Of a DNA stretch of 64,000 bases, positions 51,195 to 58,892 are shown in pieces. This DNA comes from JACDAV01 sp964626755 (GTDB lineage: Bacteria; Chloroflexota; Limnocylindria; Limnocylindrales; CSP1-4): contig CAZVGO010000028.1 in NCBI GenBank assembly GCA_964626755.1, positions 345,631-409,630 on the forward strand. Direction: 5' to 3'. A program made the translations under genes and the position numbers. The notes under the pieces are model-generated. The model searched no databases. It saw nothing but the letters and a program-made list of their open reading frames with translations, and was not told the DNA's origin. Every line of letters starts with the position of its first letter. The stretch's first letter is position 1.

Positions 51195-52553
51195 ATGACC
51201 CCAGTCTCATCGGCCGCACCCGTCCTCGTCGTCGGAGCCGGCTACGTCGGCCTCGTCACGGCCGTGGGCCTCGCGGGACTGGGCCACCGGGTGCACCTCG
51301 TCGAGATCCGGCACGACCGTCTTGCGATGCTCCGCCGCGGCGTCCCGCCGATCCACGAGGCGGGGCTCCCGGAGGCGCTCACGGCGGCCATCTCGAGCGG
51401 GTCCCTCACGGTGTCCGCCGAGCCGACTGCAGATGCCGGCATCGCCCTCGTATGCGTCGGCACGCCGATCGGGGCAGACGGGCGGAGCGACCTGTCCGAG
51501 CTGCGAACCGCGTTGTCGGGGCTGGTCCCATACCTGGGCCCGTGGGTCCCGCTTGTCATCCGGAGCACGGTCCCGCCGGGCTCGACGCGGCTCGCGGTCG
51601 AATGGTCCGGCGTTCCTCCGCGCCGGGTGTTCTCGAACCCGGAGTTCCTGCGGCAGGGCACGGCGCTGGAGGACTTCCGGCGACCCAGCCGAATCGTGAT
51701 CGGCCGATTCCCGGACGCGGACCCGGCGGCGCTCGCGCTCGTCGAGTCGCTGTACGACGGCATCGACGCGCCGCGGCTCGTCGTCGACGTGGCGGCCGCC
51801 GAGTTGATCAAGAACGGCGCGAATGCGTTCCTCGCCCTGAAGCTCTCGTTCGCCAACGAGATCGCGTCGCTGTGCGAGGAATACGGCGCCGACGTCGACG
51901 AGGTGATCGCCGGAATCGCCCTCGACCCGCGGATCGGAAGCCAGTACATGCGCCCGAGCTTCGGCTTTGGCGGGAGCTGCCTGCCGAAGGAGCTCCAGGC
52001 TCTCGCTGCAGCGGGCGCGGCCCGCGGCCTGTCGATGGACGTCACGATCGCGGCGTCACGCGCGAACGGCGCGCAGCAGGCGCGCTTTGCGGAGCGCATC
52101 GAATCGGTGGTGGGCGGCCTCGATGGTCGCCGGATCGGGCTCCTCGGGCTCGCGTTCAAGGCCGGCACGGACGATGTTCGGGAGTCGCCGGCGCTCAACG
52201 TGGCCGCCCATCTGCTCGATGCCGGGGCGTCCGTGCGCGCCTACGACCCGCAAGCCGGCGCGAACGCGCTGGCAGCGCTGCCGGGACTCGAGATCGCGGC
52301 GAGTGCCGCCGAGGCGCTCGACTCCGCGGACGCGGCGGTTATCGGGACGGAGTGGCCGGAGTTCGCGGCGCTCGACTGGGCGGCGTTGCGGGACCGGATG
52401 GCGCAGCCGGTCGTGGTGGATGGACGCCGAATCCTCGACGGCGCCAGGATGCGCGAGCTCGGCTTCCGCTACGAGGCGGTGGGAAATCCGCCGAACGCCG
52501 GCGGCTCGCCTACCCGGCCGGAACCGTCGCCCAGCGCGGCGGAATCGGGGTAG
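51195..52553 (+). CDS. ugd: UDP-glucose 6-dehydrogenase family enzyme
   Basis: 452 aa. GAGYVGLVTA at 14-23 is the NAD site; VCVGTPIGADGRSDL and FSNPEFLRQGTALEDF are typical of UDP-glucose dehydrogenase; K206 (LIKNGANAF) and catalytic C262 (FGFGGSCLPKE) are in place. LLGLAFKAGTDDVRESPAL marks the C-terminal domain. It makes UDP-glucuronate for the glycan. The C-terminal 40 residues are a low-complexity tail. It is the last gene of the polysaccharide region and is followed by a repeat and a toxin-antitoxin module. Confidence 0.93.
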   Translation: MTPVSSAAPVLVVGAGYVGLVTAVGLAGLGHRVHLVEIRHDRLAMLRRGVPPIHEAGLPEALTAAISSGSLTVSAEPTADAGIALVCVGTPIGADGRSDLSELRTALSGLVPYLGPWVPLVIRSTVPPGSTRLAVEWSGVPPRRVFSNPEFLRQGTALEDFRRPSRIVIGRFPDADPAALALVESLYDGIDAPRLVVDVAAAELIKNGANAFLALKLSFANEIASLCEEYGADVDEVIAGIALDPRIGSQYMRPSFGFGGSCLPKELQALAAAGAARGLSMDVTIAASRANGAQQARFAERIESVVGGLDGRRIGLLGLAFKAGTDDVRESPALNVAAHLLDAGASVRAYDPQAGANALAALPGLEIAASAAEALDSADAAVIGTEWPEFAALDWAALRDRMAQPVVVDGRRILDGARMRELGFRYEAVGNPPNAGGSPTRPEPSPSAAESG

Positions 52554-52599
52554 TTCGAAGCAACCGCAACAGCCGCAGATCGCCGGATTGTTGCGCGTG

Positions 52600-52634
52600 G
52601 CCGCAACTACCACGAATCCGCTTGGTGGGGGCTC
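52600..52634. repeat. Imperfect direct repeat, left copy
   Basis: A 35-base element beginning GCCGCAAC and ending GGGGGCTC, 31 of 35 bases identical to 53770-53804. It contains an imperfect hairpin (CCACGAA/TTGGTGG). The two copies bracket the MNT/HEPN module. This copy lies 46 bases after the ugd stop. Confidence 0.7.
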
Positions 52635-52685
52635 AGCCGGCCTGAGGCGCGCGCCGCGGTGCGACGCGGATGGCTTCTTTGGGTA

Positions 52686-52714
52686 TTGACATTGTTCTCG
52701 TTGTTGAGTACATA
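52686..52714 (+). promoter_or_regulatory. Sigma-70-type promoter of the MNT/HEPN module
   Basis: TTGACA (52686-52691), 17-base spacer, TACATA (52709-52714). ATG 52722 follows 7 bases later, so the mRNA is probably leaderless. This short A/T-rich patch is the only full -35/-10 match seen in the window. Confidence 0.6.
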
Positions 52715-52721
52715 TGTCCTC

Positions 52722-53309
52722 ATGTCAGAGAACGGCTTGGACGTCGGGGTCCTTCTCGGGCGATCGCGGATTCGCCGGCGGATCCTGGCGCTCCTGTTCG
52801 ATCGTCCTGAGCGGCGTCTGCACCTTCGAGGCGTGGCGCGTGCCGTGGGGGCGTCAGCCGGTACCGCTGCCCGCGAGCTCGTGAGGCTCGTGGAGGCGGG
52901 ACTCGTCGAGCGCTCGGCGGAAGGCCGCCAGGTCTACTTCCGAGCGGATTCGCAGTCGCCGCTCTTCGATGCCGTCCAGACCATCATCCGGCGGACGGTT
53001 GGCGCTCCCGACGTCATTCGCCGGCATCTCGCGGACGTCGAGGGCCTCGAGCGCGCGATCGTTTACGGCTCGTATGCACGCGGCGAGGAGACGGCCGCGT
53101 CCGACATCGATCTGATGGTCATCGGTAAGCCCGACATCGATGAGCTGACCGACCGCGTCTCCGCGGCGGAGGGCGAGCTAGGACGATCGCTCAACTACAC
53201 GATCCTGACGGAGAGCGAACTAGAGCGGCGGCGGCAACGCGGCGATCGCTTCGTCGCTTCCGTGGAGGGTGGGCCAACCCTCCTCGTTCTCGAGCGCGCC
53301 CGTGCCTGA
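52722..53309 (+). CDS. Winged-helix plus MNT nucleotidyltransferase antitoxin
   Basis: 195 aa from ATG 52722. Residues 13-75 form a winged-helix DNA-binding domain (RRRILALLFDRPERRLHLRG through SAGTAARELVRLVEAGLVER). The C-terminal half is a minimal nucleotidyltransferase: YGSYARGEETAASDIDLMVI (115-134) with the GSxxRG loop and the D-x-D pair (D128, D130). MNT antitoxins AMPylate or otherwise inactivate HEPN toxins; here the DNA-binding fusion suggests it also represses its own promoter. It overlaps the HEPN gene by 8 bp. The -35/-10 match and A/T-rich patch upstream differ from neighbours and suggest transfer. Confidence 0.88.
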   Translation: MSENGLDVGVLLGRSRIRRRILALLFDRPERRLHLRGVARAVGASAGTAARELVRLVEAGLVERSAEGRQVYFRADSQSPLFDAVQTIIRRTVGAPDVIRRHLADVEGLERAIVYGSYARGEETAASDIDLMVIGKPDIDELTDRVSAAEGELGRSLNYTILTESELERRRQRGDRFVASVEGGPTLLVLERARA

Positions 53310-53743
53310 ACCGCGACCCATACTCGCCGAGCTGATCGCGGCGGGCCGCCTTCGGCCGCAAGAGCCGGATGACGATGCGCTCATGGAGACCCTGGAGCTG
53401 GCCGAGCGAGACCTCGAGGCTGCAGCAGCGAACACGGATCGGTTCGCCCCCTTGGGCCGAGACCATGCTCTACGAGGCGGGCCTCCGCGCTGCCCGAGTC
53501 ATCGTGATGGCCGGCGGATACCGAATCTCAGCCGACCGAGGCCACGTGACGGCCATCGATGCCGCCGACGCCTTGACATCCCACCGCCACCATCGGATCT
53601 TCGTCCGGCTTCATCGACTCCGCCGACGCCGGCACGATTTCATGTATGAGACGCCGGCGGAGCCGGGGGCACAGGAGCTCGCCACCGCGCGAACCGACAT
53701 CACCCAGCTTATCGGCATCGCGCGCAGGCAAATCAGAGCGTAG
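53302..53743 (+). pseudogene. HEPN-domain toxin gene with a +1-base frameshift
   Basis: From GTG 53302 the first frame gives PEPRPILAELIAAGRLRPQE and LELAERDLEAAAANTDRFAP. Homology-like sequence then continues in the next frame as WAETMLYEAGLRAARVIVMA and HRLRRRRHDFMYE to the stop at 53743. The switch lies in a run of five C (53447-53451); four C would restore one 146-aa HEPN protein. The Arg-rich RLRRRRH patch resembles the HEPN RNase motif. Read without a shift the product stops at 53649. It may be an assembly error, true inactivation, or +1 programmed frameshifting at CCC-T. It lies directly after the antitoxin gene, the normal MNT/HEPN order. Confidence 0.82.
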
Positions 53744-53769
53744 GTCTGCCCGCGGCGTCGATGCGCGGC

Positions 53770-53804
53770 GCCGCAACCATCACGAAACCGCTTCGTGGGG
53801 GCTC
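53770..53804. repeat. Imperfect direct repeat, right copy
   Basis: Matches 52600-52634 at 31 of 35 positions. Here the hairpin is perfect (CACGAA, loop ACCGC, TTCGTG), followed by a second small hairpin GGGGG-CTC-CGCCC. It lies between the HEPN stop and the end of fabG and could be an insertion footprint or a REP-like element. Confidence 0.7.
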
Positions 53805-53820
53805 CGCCCGAAGGCCAGCG

Positions 53821-54570
53821 CTACATCATCACGAGGCCGCCGTCGACGGCGAGGACCTGGCCCGTGATGAACGCCGCCTCGTCCGAGCAGAGGAACGCGA
53901 CGGCATAGGCGATCTCCTCGGTCGTGGCGAACCGGCCGAGTGGCGTGCGGGACGTGATCTCGGTCTTGAGCGCGTCCGGCAGGTCCTGGGTCAGCTCGGT
54001 CAGGACGAACCCCGGGGCGACGGCGTTGCACGTGATCCCGCGCGACGCGAGCTCGCGGGCGGTGGCCTTCGTGAGCCCGATCAGGCCTGCCTTCGCCGCC
54101 GAGTAGTTCGCCTGGCCCATCTGGCCGGCCTGCCCCGAGACCGACGTGATGTTGACGATCCGGCCGCCCTTCGCCTTGAGCATCGGCCGGGTGACGGCCT
54201 TCGTCGCGTAGAACGCCCCGAAGAGGTTCGTCTCGAGGACCTCGCGGAACATCTCCGGGGTCATCCGCATGATGAGGTCGTCGCGGGTGATGCCGGCGTT
54301 GTTCACGAGGATGTCGACCTTGCCGAACGCGTCGAGCGCGGCCTTGACGAGCGCCTCGGCGGCCGCGGGGTCCGTCGCATCGCCCTGGACCGGCACGGCC
54401 TTGCGCCCGAGCTTCTCGACCGCGGCCGCGGTTTCCTTCGCTGCCGCCTCGTTGCCGCGGTAGCTGAACGCGACGTCGGCGCCCTGCTCCGCGAGGCGAA
54501 GGACGATCGCTCGCCCGATCCCGCGTGAGCCTCCGGTGACGACGGCGCTCTTGCCGCTCAGGTCGATCAT
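53821..54570 (-). CDS. fabG: 3-oxoacyl-ACP reductase
   Basis: 249 aa from an ATG preceded by GGAGGAGG (54579-54586), a strong ribosome site. TGGSRGIGR is the NADPH site, NNAGITRDDLIMRM is the FabG signature, and the catalytic triad is S143 (ITSVSG), Y156 and K160 (ANYSAAK). It reduces 3-ketoacyl-ACP in each elongation round of type II fatty-acid synthesis, in the cytosol. It is separated from fabH by 146 bp containing its own -10 box and an inverted repeat, so it may be expressed apart from the rest of the cluster. Confidence 0.95.
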   Translation of the reverse strand: MIDLSGKSAVVTGGSRGIGRAIVLRLAEQGADVAFSYRGNEAAAKETAAAVEKLGRKAVPVQGDATDPAAAEALVKAALDAFGKVDILVNNAGITRDDLIMRMTPEMFREVLETNLFGAFYATKAVTRPMLKAKGGRIVNITSVSGQAGQMGQANYSAAKAGLIGLTKATARELASRGITCNAVAPGFVLTELTQDLPDALKTEITSRTPLGRFATTEEIAYAVAFLCSDEAAFITGQVLAVDGGLVMM

Positions 54571-54603
54571 CGAAACGTCCTCCTCCCGGTCCGGGCACGC
54601 GCT

Positions 54604-54609
54604 ACTTTA
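54604..54609 (-). promoter_or_regulatory. Candidate -10 box (TAAAGT) of fabG
   Basis: On the minus strand TAAAGT ends 33 bases before ATG 54570. The left arm of the inverted repeat (54611-54622) overlaps the region just upstream of this box. Confidence 0.4.
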
Positions 54610-54610
54610 G

Positions 54611-54683
54611 CGATGACCGTCGGCGGCATACCAAGCTGGTGAAGCCGCACCTCAACCTCTTCGTATGCATGCGACGGTCATCG
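54611..54683. promoter_or_regulatory. Perfect 12-bp inverted repeat upstream of fabG
   Basis: CGATGACCGTCG (54611-54622) and its reverse complement CGACGGTCATCG (54672-54683) are separated by 49 bases. They lie between the fabH stop and the fabG promoter. They could be paired operator sites for a lipid regulator or the stem of a long hairpin in the fabH mRNA. Confidence 0.45.
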
Positions 54684-54716
54684 GCGCTGGTGGCTCGTCG
54701 CGGCGGGGAGCTTGGG

Positions 54717-55916
54717 TCAGCCGACCGGGTGCTTCGCCCGCGGCGGCTCGCCCGGGACGACATCGTCGAGCGGCACGTCGACCGGCCCCGGCCGGGCCAT
54801 GATCGCCGCGAGCGCGTCGGGGATCGGATCGACCGAGTCCCAGTCGACCGGCAGGCGGACCTTGACATCATCGGGGTTCACCGCCGCGTCGCCGGCGATC
54901 CCCCGCGCCGGGTCCTCCGTCCACTCGATCGTCACGGCCCCGGACGTGAAGCCCGCCCCGAACGCGACGATGACGATCTTGTCGCCGACCTTCACCCGTC
55001 CCTCGTTGACCGCCTCGGCGAGGGCGATCGGGACGGAGGCCGCGGACGTGTTGCCGTACTTGTCGAGGTTGACGTACATCCGGTCCATCGGCAGGTCGAG
55101 CCCCTTGGCGACTGCCTCGATGATCCTGATGTTCGCCTGGTGGGGGATGAACAGGGCGATGTCCGACGGCTCGAGGCCGGCGTCGCGAATCGACTCGAGG
55201 GCCGTTGTCGCCAACGTCCGGGTGGCGAATCGATACGTCTCCTTGCCCTCCATCCGGACGTAGTGCTCGCCCCGCTTGATCGTCCCGGCGGTCGGCGGCG
55301 CCTTCGCCCCGCCCGCGGGCAGCCAGATCATGTAGGCGCCCTGTGGCTCCGTCGTGAGCTTCATCCCGAGGCCGCCGCCCGGCGCGTCCGACGCGGACAG
55401 CACGACGGCGCCCGCGCCGTCGCCGAAGAGGATGCACGTGTTCCGGTCCGTGTAGTCGAGGAACCGGGTGAGCGTCTCCGAGCCGATGACGAGGACGTGC
55501 CGGGCGAGGCCGCTCGTGATCCAGGCCTGGGCCGTCGCGTACCCGTACACGAACCCCGAGCACGCGGCAGAGACGTCCATCGCGGCCGCCCGGGTGTTGC
55601 CGATCGCCTCCTTGACGAGCGCCGCCGTCGACGGCATCCAGTAGTCCGGCGTGAGGGTCGCGAGGATGATGACGTCGATGTCGTCCGGGTCGAGCCCCGC
55701 GGTCCGGATCGCCCGGAGGCCGGCGACCGCGCCCATCGACGCCGTCGTCTCGTGGGCGGCGGCGACGCGCCGCTCGCGGATGCCGGTCCGGCTGACGATC
55801 CATTCGTCGGACGTCTCGACCAACTTCTCGATGTCGGCGTTCGTCAGGACATGCTTGGGGGCGTAGCGGCCCCAGCCCGTGAGATGAGCGGCCGTGGGGC
55901 GTCGATCGGTCGTCAC
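54717..55916 (-). CDS. fabH: 3-oxoacyl-ACP synthase III
   Basis: 399 aa. Catalytic C119 (DVSAACSGF), H259 (FIPHQANIR) and N289 (KYGNTSAAS) are all present, as is RTGIRERR near the N-terminus. FabH condenses acetyl-CoA or another short acyl-CoA with malonyl-ACP to start fatty-acid synthesis. The usual length is about 320-335 aa; here a C-terminal extension of roughly 65 residues follows TIEWTEDP. The start GTG overlaps the accB stop. The acyl-CoA preference cannot be read from these motifs. Confidence 0.93.
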   Translation of the reverse strand: MTTDRRPTAAHLTGWGRYAPKHVLTNADIEKLVETSDEWIVSRTGIRERRVAAAHETTASMGAVAGLRAIRTAGLDPDDIDVIILATLTPDYWMPSTAALVKEAIGNTRAAAMDVSAACSGFVYGYATAQAWITSGLARHVLVIGSETLTRFLDYTDRNTCILFGDGAGAVVLSASDAPGGGLGMKLTTEPQGAYMIWLPAGGAKAPPTAGTIKRGEHYVRMEGKETYRFATRTLATTALESIRDAGLEPSDIALFIPHQANIRIIEAVAKGLDLPMDRMYVNLDKYGNTSAASVPIALAEAVNEGRVKVGDKIVIVAFGAGFTSGAVTIEWTEDPARGIAGDAAVNPDDVKVRLPVDWDSVDPIPDALAAIMARPGPVDVPLDDVVPGEPPRAKHPVG

Positions 55917-56401
55917 AGTGGCTCCACCTCGATGAGCGGCTGCTTCGCCTTCACCAGCTGACCGCCCTCGGCGACGATCCGGACGACCCGACCGGCCAGG
56001 TCCGACTTGATCTCGTTGAACAGCTTCATCGCCTCGATGAGGCCGATGACCTGGCCGACCTGGACCTCTCCGCCGGCCGTCACGTAGGGTGGCGAGCCGG
56101 GTGCGGGCGAGGCGTAGAAGATCCCGGTGAGCGGTGCCAGGATCGCGGGCCGGCCGGGTGCCTCGAGGGCGGGCGGCGCCTCAGGGGAAGGCGCCTCGGC
56201 GACGGCGGTGGCCGCGCCGGCCATCGCGGGCACCGCCAGGGCGGCCGGCTTGCGGAGCACGAAACCCGTGCCTCCGGCCTCGACCTCGAGCTCGGTCAGG
56301 TCGCTCCGCTCGAGGAGCGCGGAGAGCCGGTCGATGAGCGCGAGCAGCGACGCGTCGCCGTCGTCGGCCACGGTCGCCTTCGGGTTCCGGGGCTCGGTCA
56401 C
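55913..56401 (-). CDS. accB: Biotin carboxyl carrier protein of acetyl-CoA carboxylase
   Basis: 162 aa from a GTG overlapping the fabF stop. An N-terminal helical segment (LLALIDRLSALLERSDLTEL) leads into a Pro/Ala-rich linker and a C-terminal biotinyl domain with LIEAMKLFNEI, whose K126 is the biotinylation site. It carries carboxybiotin between the AccC carboxylase and the AccD/AccA transferase. A second, lysine-less relative is encoded beside accC at 60263. It lies between fabF and fabH, away from accC, so the carboxylase genes are split in this cluster. Confidence 0.94.
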   Translation of the reverse strand: MTEPRNPKATVADDGDASLLALIDRLSALLERSDLTELEVEAGGTGFVLRKPAALAVPAMAGAATAVAEAPSPEAPPALEAPGRPAILAPLTGIFYASPAPGSPPYVTAGGEVQVGQVIGLIEAMKLFNEIKSDLAGRVVRIVAEGGQLVKAKQPLIEVEPL

Positions 56402-57657
56402 CCGTCCCACCGTCGGAACACGAGGGCCGTGTTCTGGCCGCCGAACCCGAACGAGTTCGAGAGGCCCACGTTGACATCGCGTTGCCGGCCACGGTTTGGG
56501 ACGAGGTCGAGGCCCTCGCCCTCCTCGTCCGGGTCGTCGAGGTTGATCGTCGGCGGGATGCAGCCGGTCCGGATCGCCTGGATCGTCGCGATCGCCTCGA
56601 TCGCGCCGGCGGCCCCGAGCGTGTGACCGAGCATCGACTTGTTCGCGCTGATCGCGACCTTTGGCGCGTGATCCCCGAACAGCGTGCGCAGCGCCTGGAG
56701 CTCCGCCTTGTCGCCCTCCGGCGTCGACGTCGCGTGGGCGTTCACGTGGTCGACGTCGGTTGCGTCCAGGCCCGCCTTCTCGAGCGCCCGCCGCATCGCC
56801 CGGACCGCCCCGATCCCGCCGGGGGCGGGCAGCGTGATGTGCGACGCGTCGGCTGTCGCGCCGTAGCCGACGAGCTCGGCCAGTGGCTCGGCGCCGCGCG
56901 TCTCGGCGTGCTCGAGCGCCTCGAGGACGAGGACCCCGGCACCCTCGCCGATGACGAACCCGTCGCGGCTCTTGTCGAACGGCCGCGAGGACCCGGCCGG
57001 GTCGTCGTTCCGGGTCGAGAGCGCGCGCATCGCGCAGAACCCGCCGACGAGCGCCTCGTAGATCCCGGCCTCCGCGCCGCCCGCGATCATCACCTCGGCG
57101 TCGCCGCGCCGAATCGTCTCCCACGACTCCCCGATCGCGTGGCCGCCGGTCGCGCACGCGGACACGGTCGTGAAGTTCGGGCCGGTCATCCCGAAGCTGA
57201 TCGCGACCTGCCCCGCGCCGACGTTCGGGATGCCGTACGGGACGAAGAACGGGCTGATCCGATCGGGCCCGCGGGTGACATTCGTCGTGATCGCCTCGAT
57301 CAGCGTCCCGACGCCGCCGAGACCGGTCCCGAGGATGACGCCGGTGTGCTCCGCGTGCTCGCCCTCGAGGCGGGCCGGAATCCCTGCCGCGTCCATCGCC
57401 TCGCGAGCGGCGACGAGCCCGAACAGGATGTACCGATCGACCCGCCGGAGGTCCTTGCGGTCGAGGACGTGCGATCCGTCGACACCGCGGACCTCGGCGG
57501 CGACCCGCGAGGTGAGCCGGGACGGGTCGAACGCCTCGATCGTCCGGATCCCGGACTTGCCGGCGGTGAGTCCGTCCCAGGTCGACGGGACGTCGTTCCC
57601 GAGCGCGGTGAGGGCGCCCATCCCGGTGACCACCACGCGCCGTTGGGTGGCGCTCAT
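56398..57657 (-). CDS. fabF: 3-oxoacyl-ACP synthase II
   Basis: 419 aa from ATG 57657. Catalytic C168 (TVSACATGGHA), H308 (VNAHATSTPEGD) and H345 (SMLGHTLGAAG) are complete, and GLSNSFGFGGQN closes the C-terminus. It elongates acyl-ACP with malonyl-ACP and typically sets the balance of chain lengths with temperature. The start overlaps the metallophosphoesterase stop (ATGA) and its stop overlaps accB (GTGA), so these genes are translationally coupled. A longer open frame upstream of the ATG is antisense-type filler. Confidence 0.95.
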   Translation of the reverse strand: MSATQRRVVVTGMGALTALGNDVPSTWDGLTAGKSGIRTIEAFDPSRLTSRVAAEVRGVDGSHVLDRKDLRRVDRYILFGLVAAREAMDAAGIPARLEGEHAEHTGVILGTGLGGVGTLIEAITTNVTRGPDRISPFFVPYGIPNVGAGQVAISFGMTGPNFTTVSACATGGHAIGESWETIRRGDAEVMIAGGAEAGIYEALVGGFCAMRALSTRNDDPAGSSRPFDKSRDGFVIGEGAGVLVLEALEHAETRGAEPLAELVGYGATADASHITLPAPGGIGAVRAMRRALEKAGLDATDVDHVNAHATSTPEGDKAELQALRTLFGDHAPKVAISANKSMLGHTLGAAGAIEAIATIQAIRTGCIPPTINLDDPDEEGEGLDLVPNRGRQRDVNVGLSNSFGFGGQNTALVFRRWDG

Positions 57658-58397
57658 CGCACGAGCTTGCCGGTTCGGACGGTCGCGGCGCGGTAGACGT
57701 CGCCCACCAGGCCGCGCGCGGAGATCGCGTTGGCGACCGAGAGGACGTCGAACTCGGTCCGCCGGATCTCCGCCTTGACCTCGTCGCCGTCGAAGTCGAT
57801 GAGCGCCCAGGACGCCGTCGGATCGCCGTCGAACACGTATCCGGCGCTGCCGTCGTTGACGATCTGCTTCCAGCCGAAGTCGCGGACCTCGGGCATGTGG
57901 GTGTGCCCGCAGCACACGATTCGGGCGTCGGTTCGGCCGAGCCGCTCGATGACGACCGTCGGGTCGAGTTGCTGGTCGAAGCCCGCGGTCTGCGAGCCGG
58001 GGGAGGCGTGGCACAGGAGAACGAGCGTGCCGTCGACCCGGATCCGCCGCTCCGCCGGGAGCCGCCGGAGCCATTCGAGGCGCTCCTCGCCGAGGGCCTC
58101 GTGGGCCCACTCCGCGGCGGCCCGGAATGCCTCGGGGACCCCGTCGGTGAGCCACGGGAACGCGGCCGTGTAGTCGAAGTCGGCAACGGCAATGTCCGTG
58201 TTGCCCTGGATGACGATGGCGCCACCCGCCTCGAGCTCGCGGATCCCGTCGATCGCCGCGGCCGGGTCGGGGCCGTTGAGGGCATGGTCACCCGCGACGA
58301 GGATCGTGTCCGGTTTCGCCGCCTTGATCGCCTTGCGCACGGCGTCGAGCGCGGTGGCGTTACCGTGGACGTCCGAGAGGACCGCGATTCGGGCCAT
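57654..58397 (-). CDS. Metallophosphoesterase (YfcE/MJ0936-like)
   Basis: 247 aa. Metal-binding motifs in order: D9 and H11 (SDVHGN), GDH(ALNGPD), GNTD, and GHTHMPEV near residue 168-175. This is the calcineurin-like phosphodiesterase fold of the YfcE/MJ0936 type, active on small phosphodiesters. It lies between fabZ and fabF and is translationally coupled to both, which is unusual for a fatty-acid cluster. Whether it acts on a lipid intermediate or is a bystander is not known. Confidence 0.9.
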   Translation of the reverse strand: MARIAVLSDVHGNATALDAVRKAIKAAKPDTILVAGDHALNGPDPAAAIDGIRELEAGGAIVIQGNTDIAVADFDYTAAFPWLTDGVPEAFRAAAEWAHEALGEERLEWLRRLPAERRIRVDGTLVLLCHASPGSQTAGFDQQLDPTVVIERLGRTDARIVCCGHTHMPEVRDFGWKQIVNDGSAGYVFDGDPTASWALIDFDGDEVKAEIRRTEFDVLSVANAISARGLVGDVYRAATVRTGKLVR

Positions 58398-58888
58398 CAG
58401 CGGAGCATGCCGGCGGGCGGGATCACGAAGCTCAAGAGGCCCTCGCACGCCACCTCGCCGTCGACCGTGGCGACGCCCCGGCCGCGCCCGAAGCGCGATC
58501 CGAGCTTCTCCATCGTCACCTCGAGCCGGAGCGTGTCGCCCGGGGAGACGACCCGCTTGAAGCGGACCTCGTCGATCCCGGCAAAGAGCCCGATCCGGTC
58601 GCCGAAGCCGGGTTGCTTCGCGACGTACACCGCCATCGTCTGGGCGAGCGCCTCGACCTGGAACACGCCGGGCATGACCGGCAGCCCGGGAAAGTGGCCC
58701 TGGAAGAACCACTCATTGGCGGTCACGCCCTTGATCCCGACGATCCGCTTGGCCTCCGGGTCGTACTCGATGATCCGGTCGACCATGAGGATCGGCCAGC
58801 GGTGCGGGATGAGCTTCTCGATCTCGGCCGTGGTGTGAACGACTCCGGGGGTGGCGGGGGCGGCCGGGGCTTCCATCTGGTCCGTCAC
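58397..58888 (-). CDS. fabZ: 3-hydroxyacyl-ACP dehydratase
   Basis: 163 aa from a GTG. IEKLIPHRWPILMVDRI and FFQGHFPGLPVMPGVFQVEAL are the FabZ signature, with catalytic H65 and E79. It dehydrates 3-hydroxyacyl-ACP to trans-2-enoyl-ACP. The stop shares a base with the metallophosphoesterase ATG, and the accC stop lies four bases upstream of its start. An N-terminal extension of about 20 residues rich in Pro and Ala precedes the fold. Confidence 0.95.
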   Translation of the reverse strand: MTDQMEAPAAPATPGVVHTTAEIEKLIPHRWPILMVDRIIEYDPEAKRIVGIKGVTANEWFFQGHFPGLPVMPGVFQVEALAQTMAVYVAKQPGFGDRIGLFAGIDEVRFKRVVSPGDTLRLEVTMEKLGSRFGRGRGVATVDGEVACEGLLSFVIPPAGMLR

Positions 58889-58892
58889 GCTG

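Noticed and set aside
52554..52721. CRISPR-like or tRNA-like structure near the repeat at 52600
   Set aside because: Only two repeat copies exist, 1.2 kb apart and with coding sequence between, and no cloverleaf could be drawn.
56398..58155. Longer fabF start upstream of 57657
   Set aside because: The added sequence lies over the metallophosphoesterase gene in another frame. ATG 57657 matches the FabF N-terminus (RRVVVTGMGALTALG).
55913..58291. 792-codon minus-strand frame covering accB, fabF and part of the metallophosphoesterase
   Set aside because: Only its last 162 codons (accB) match a family. The rest is the fabF region read out of frame.
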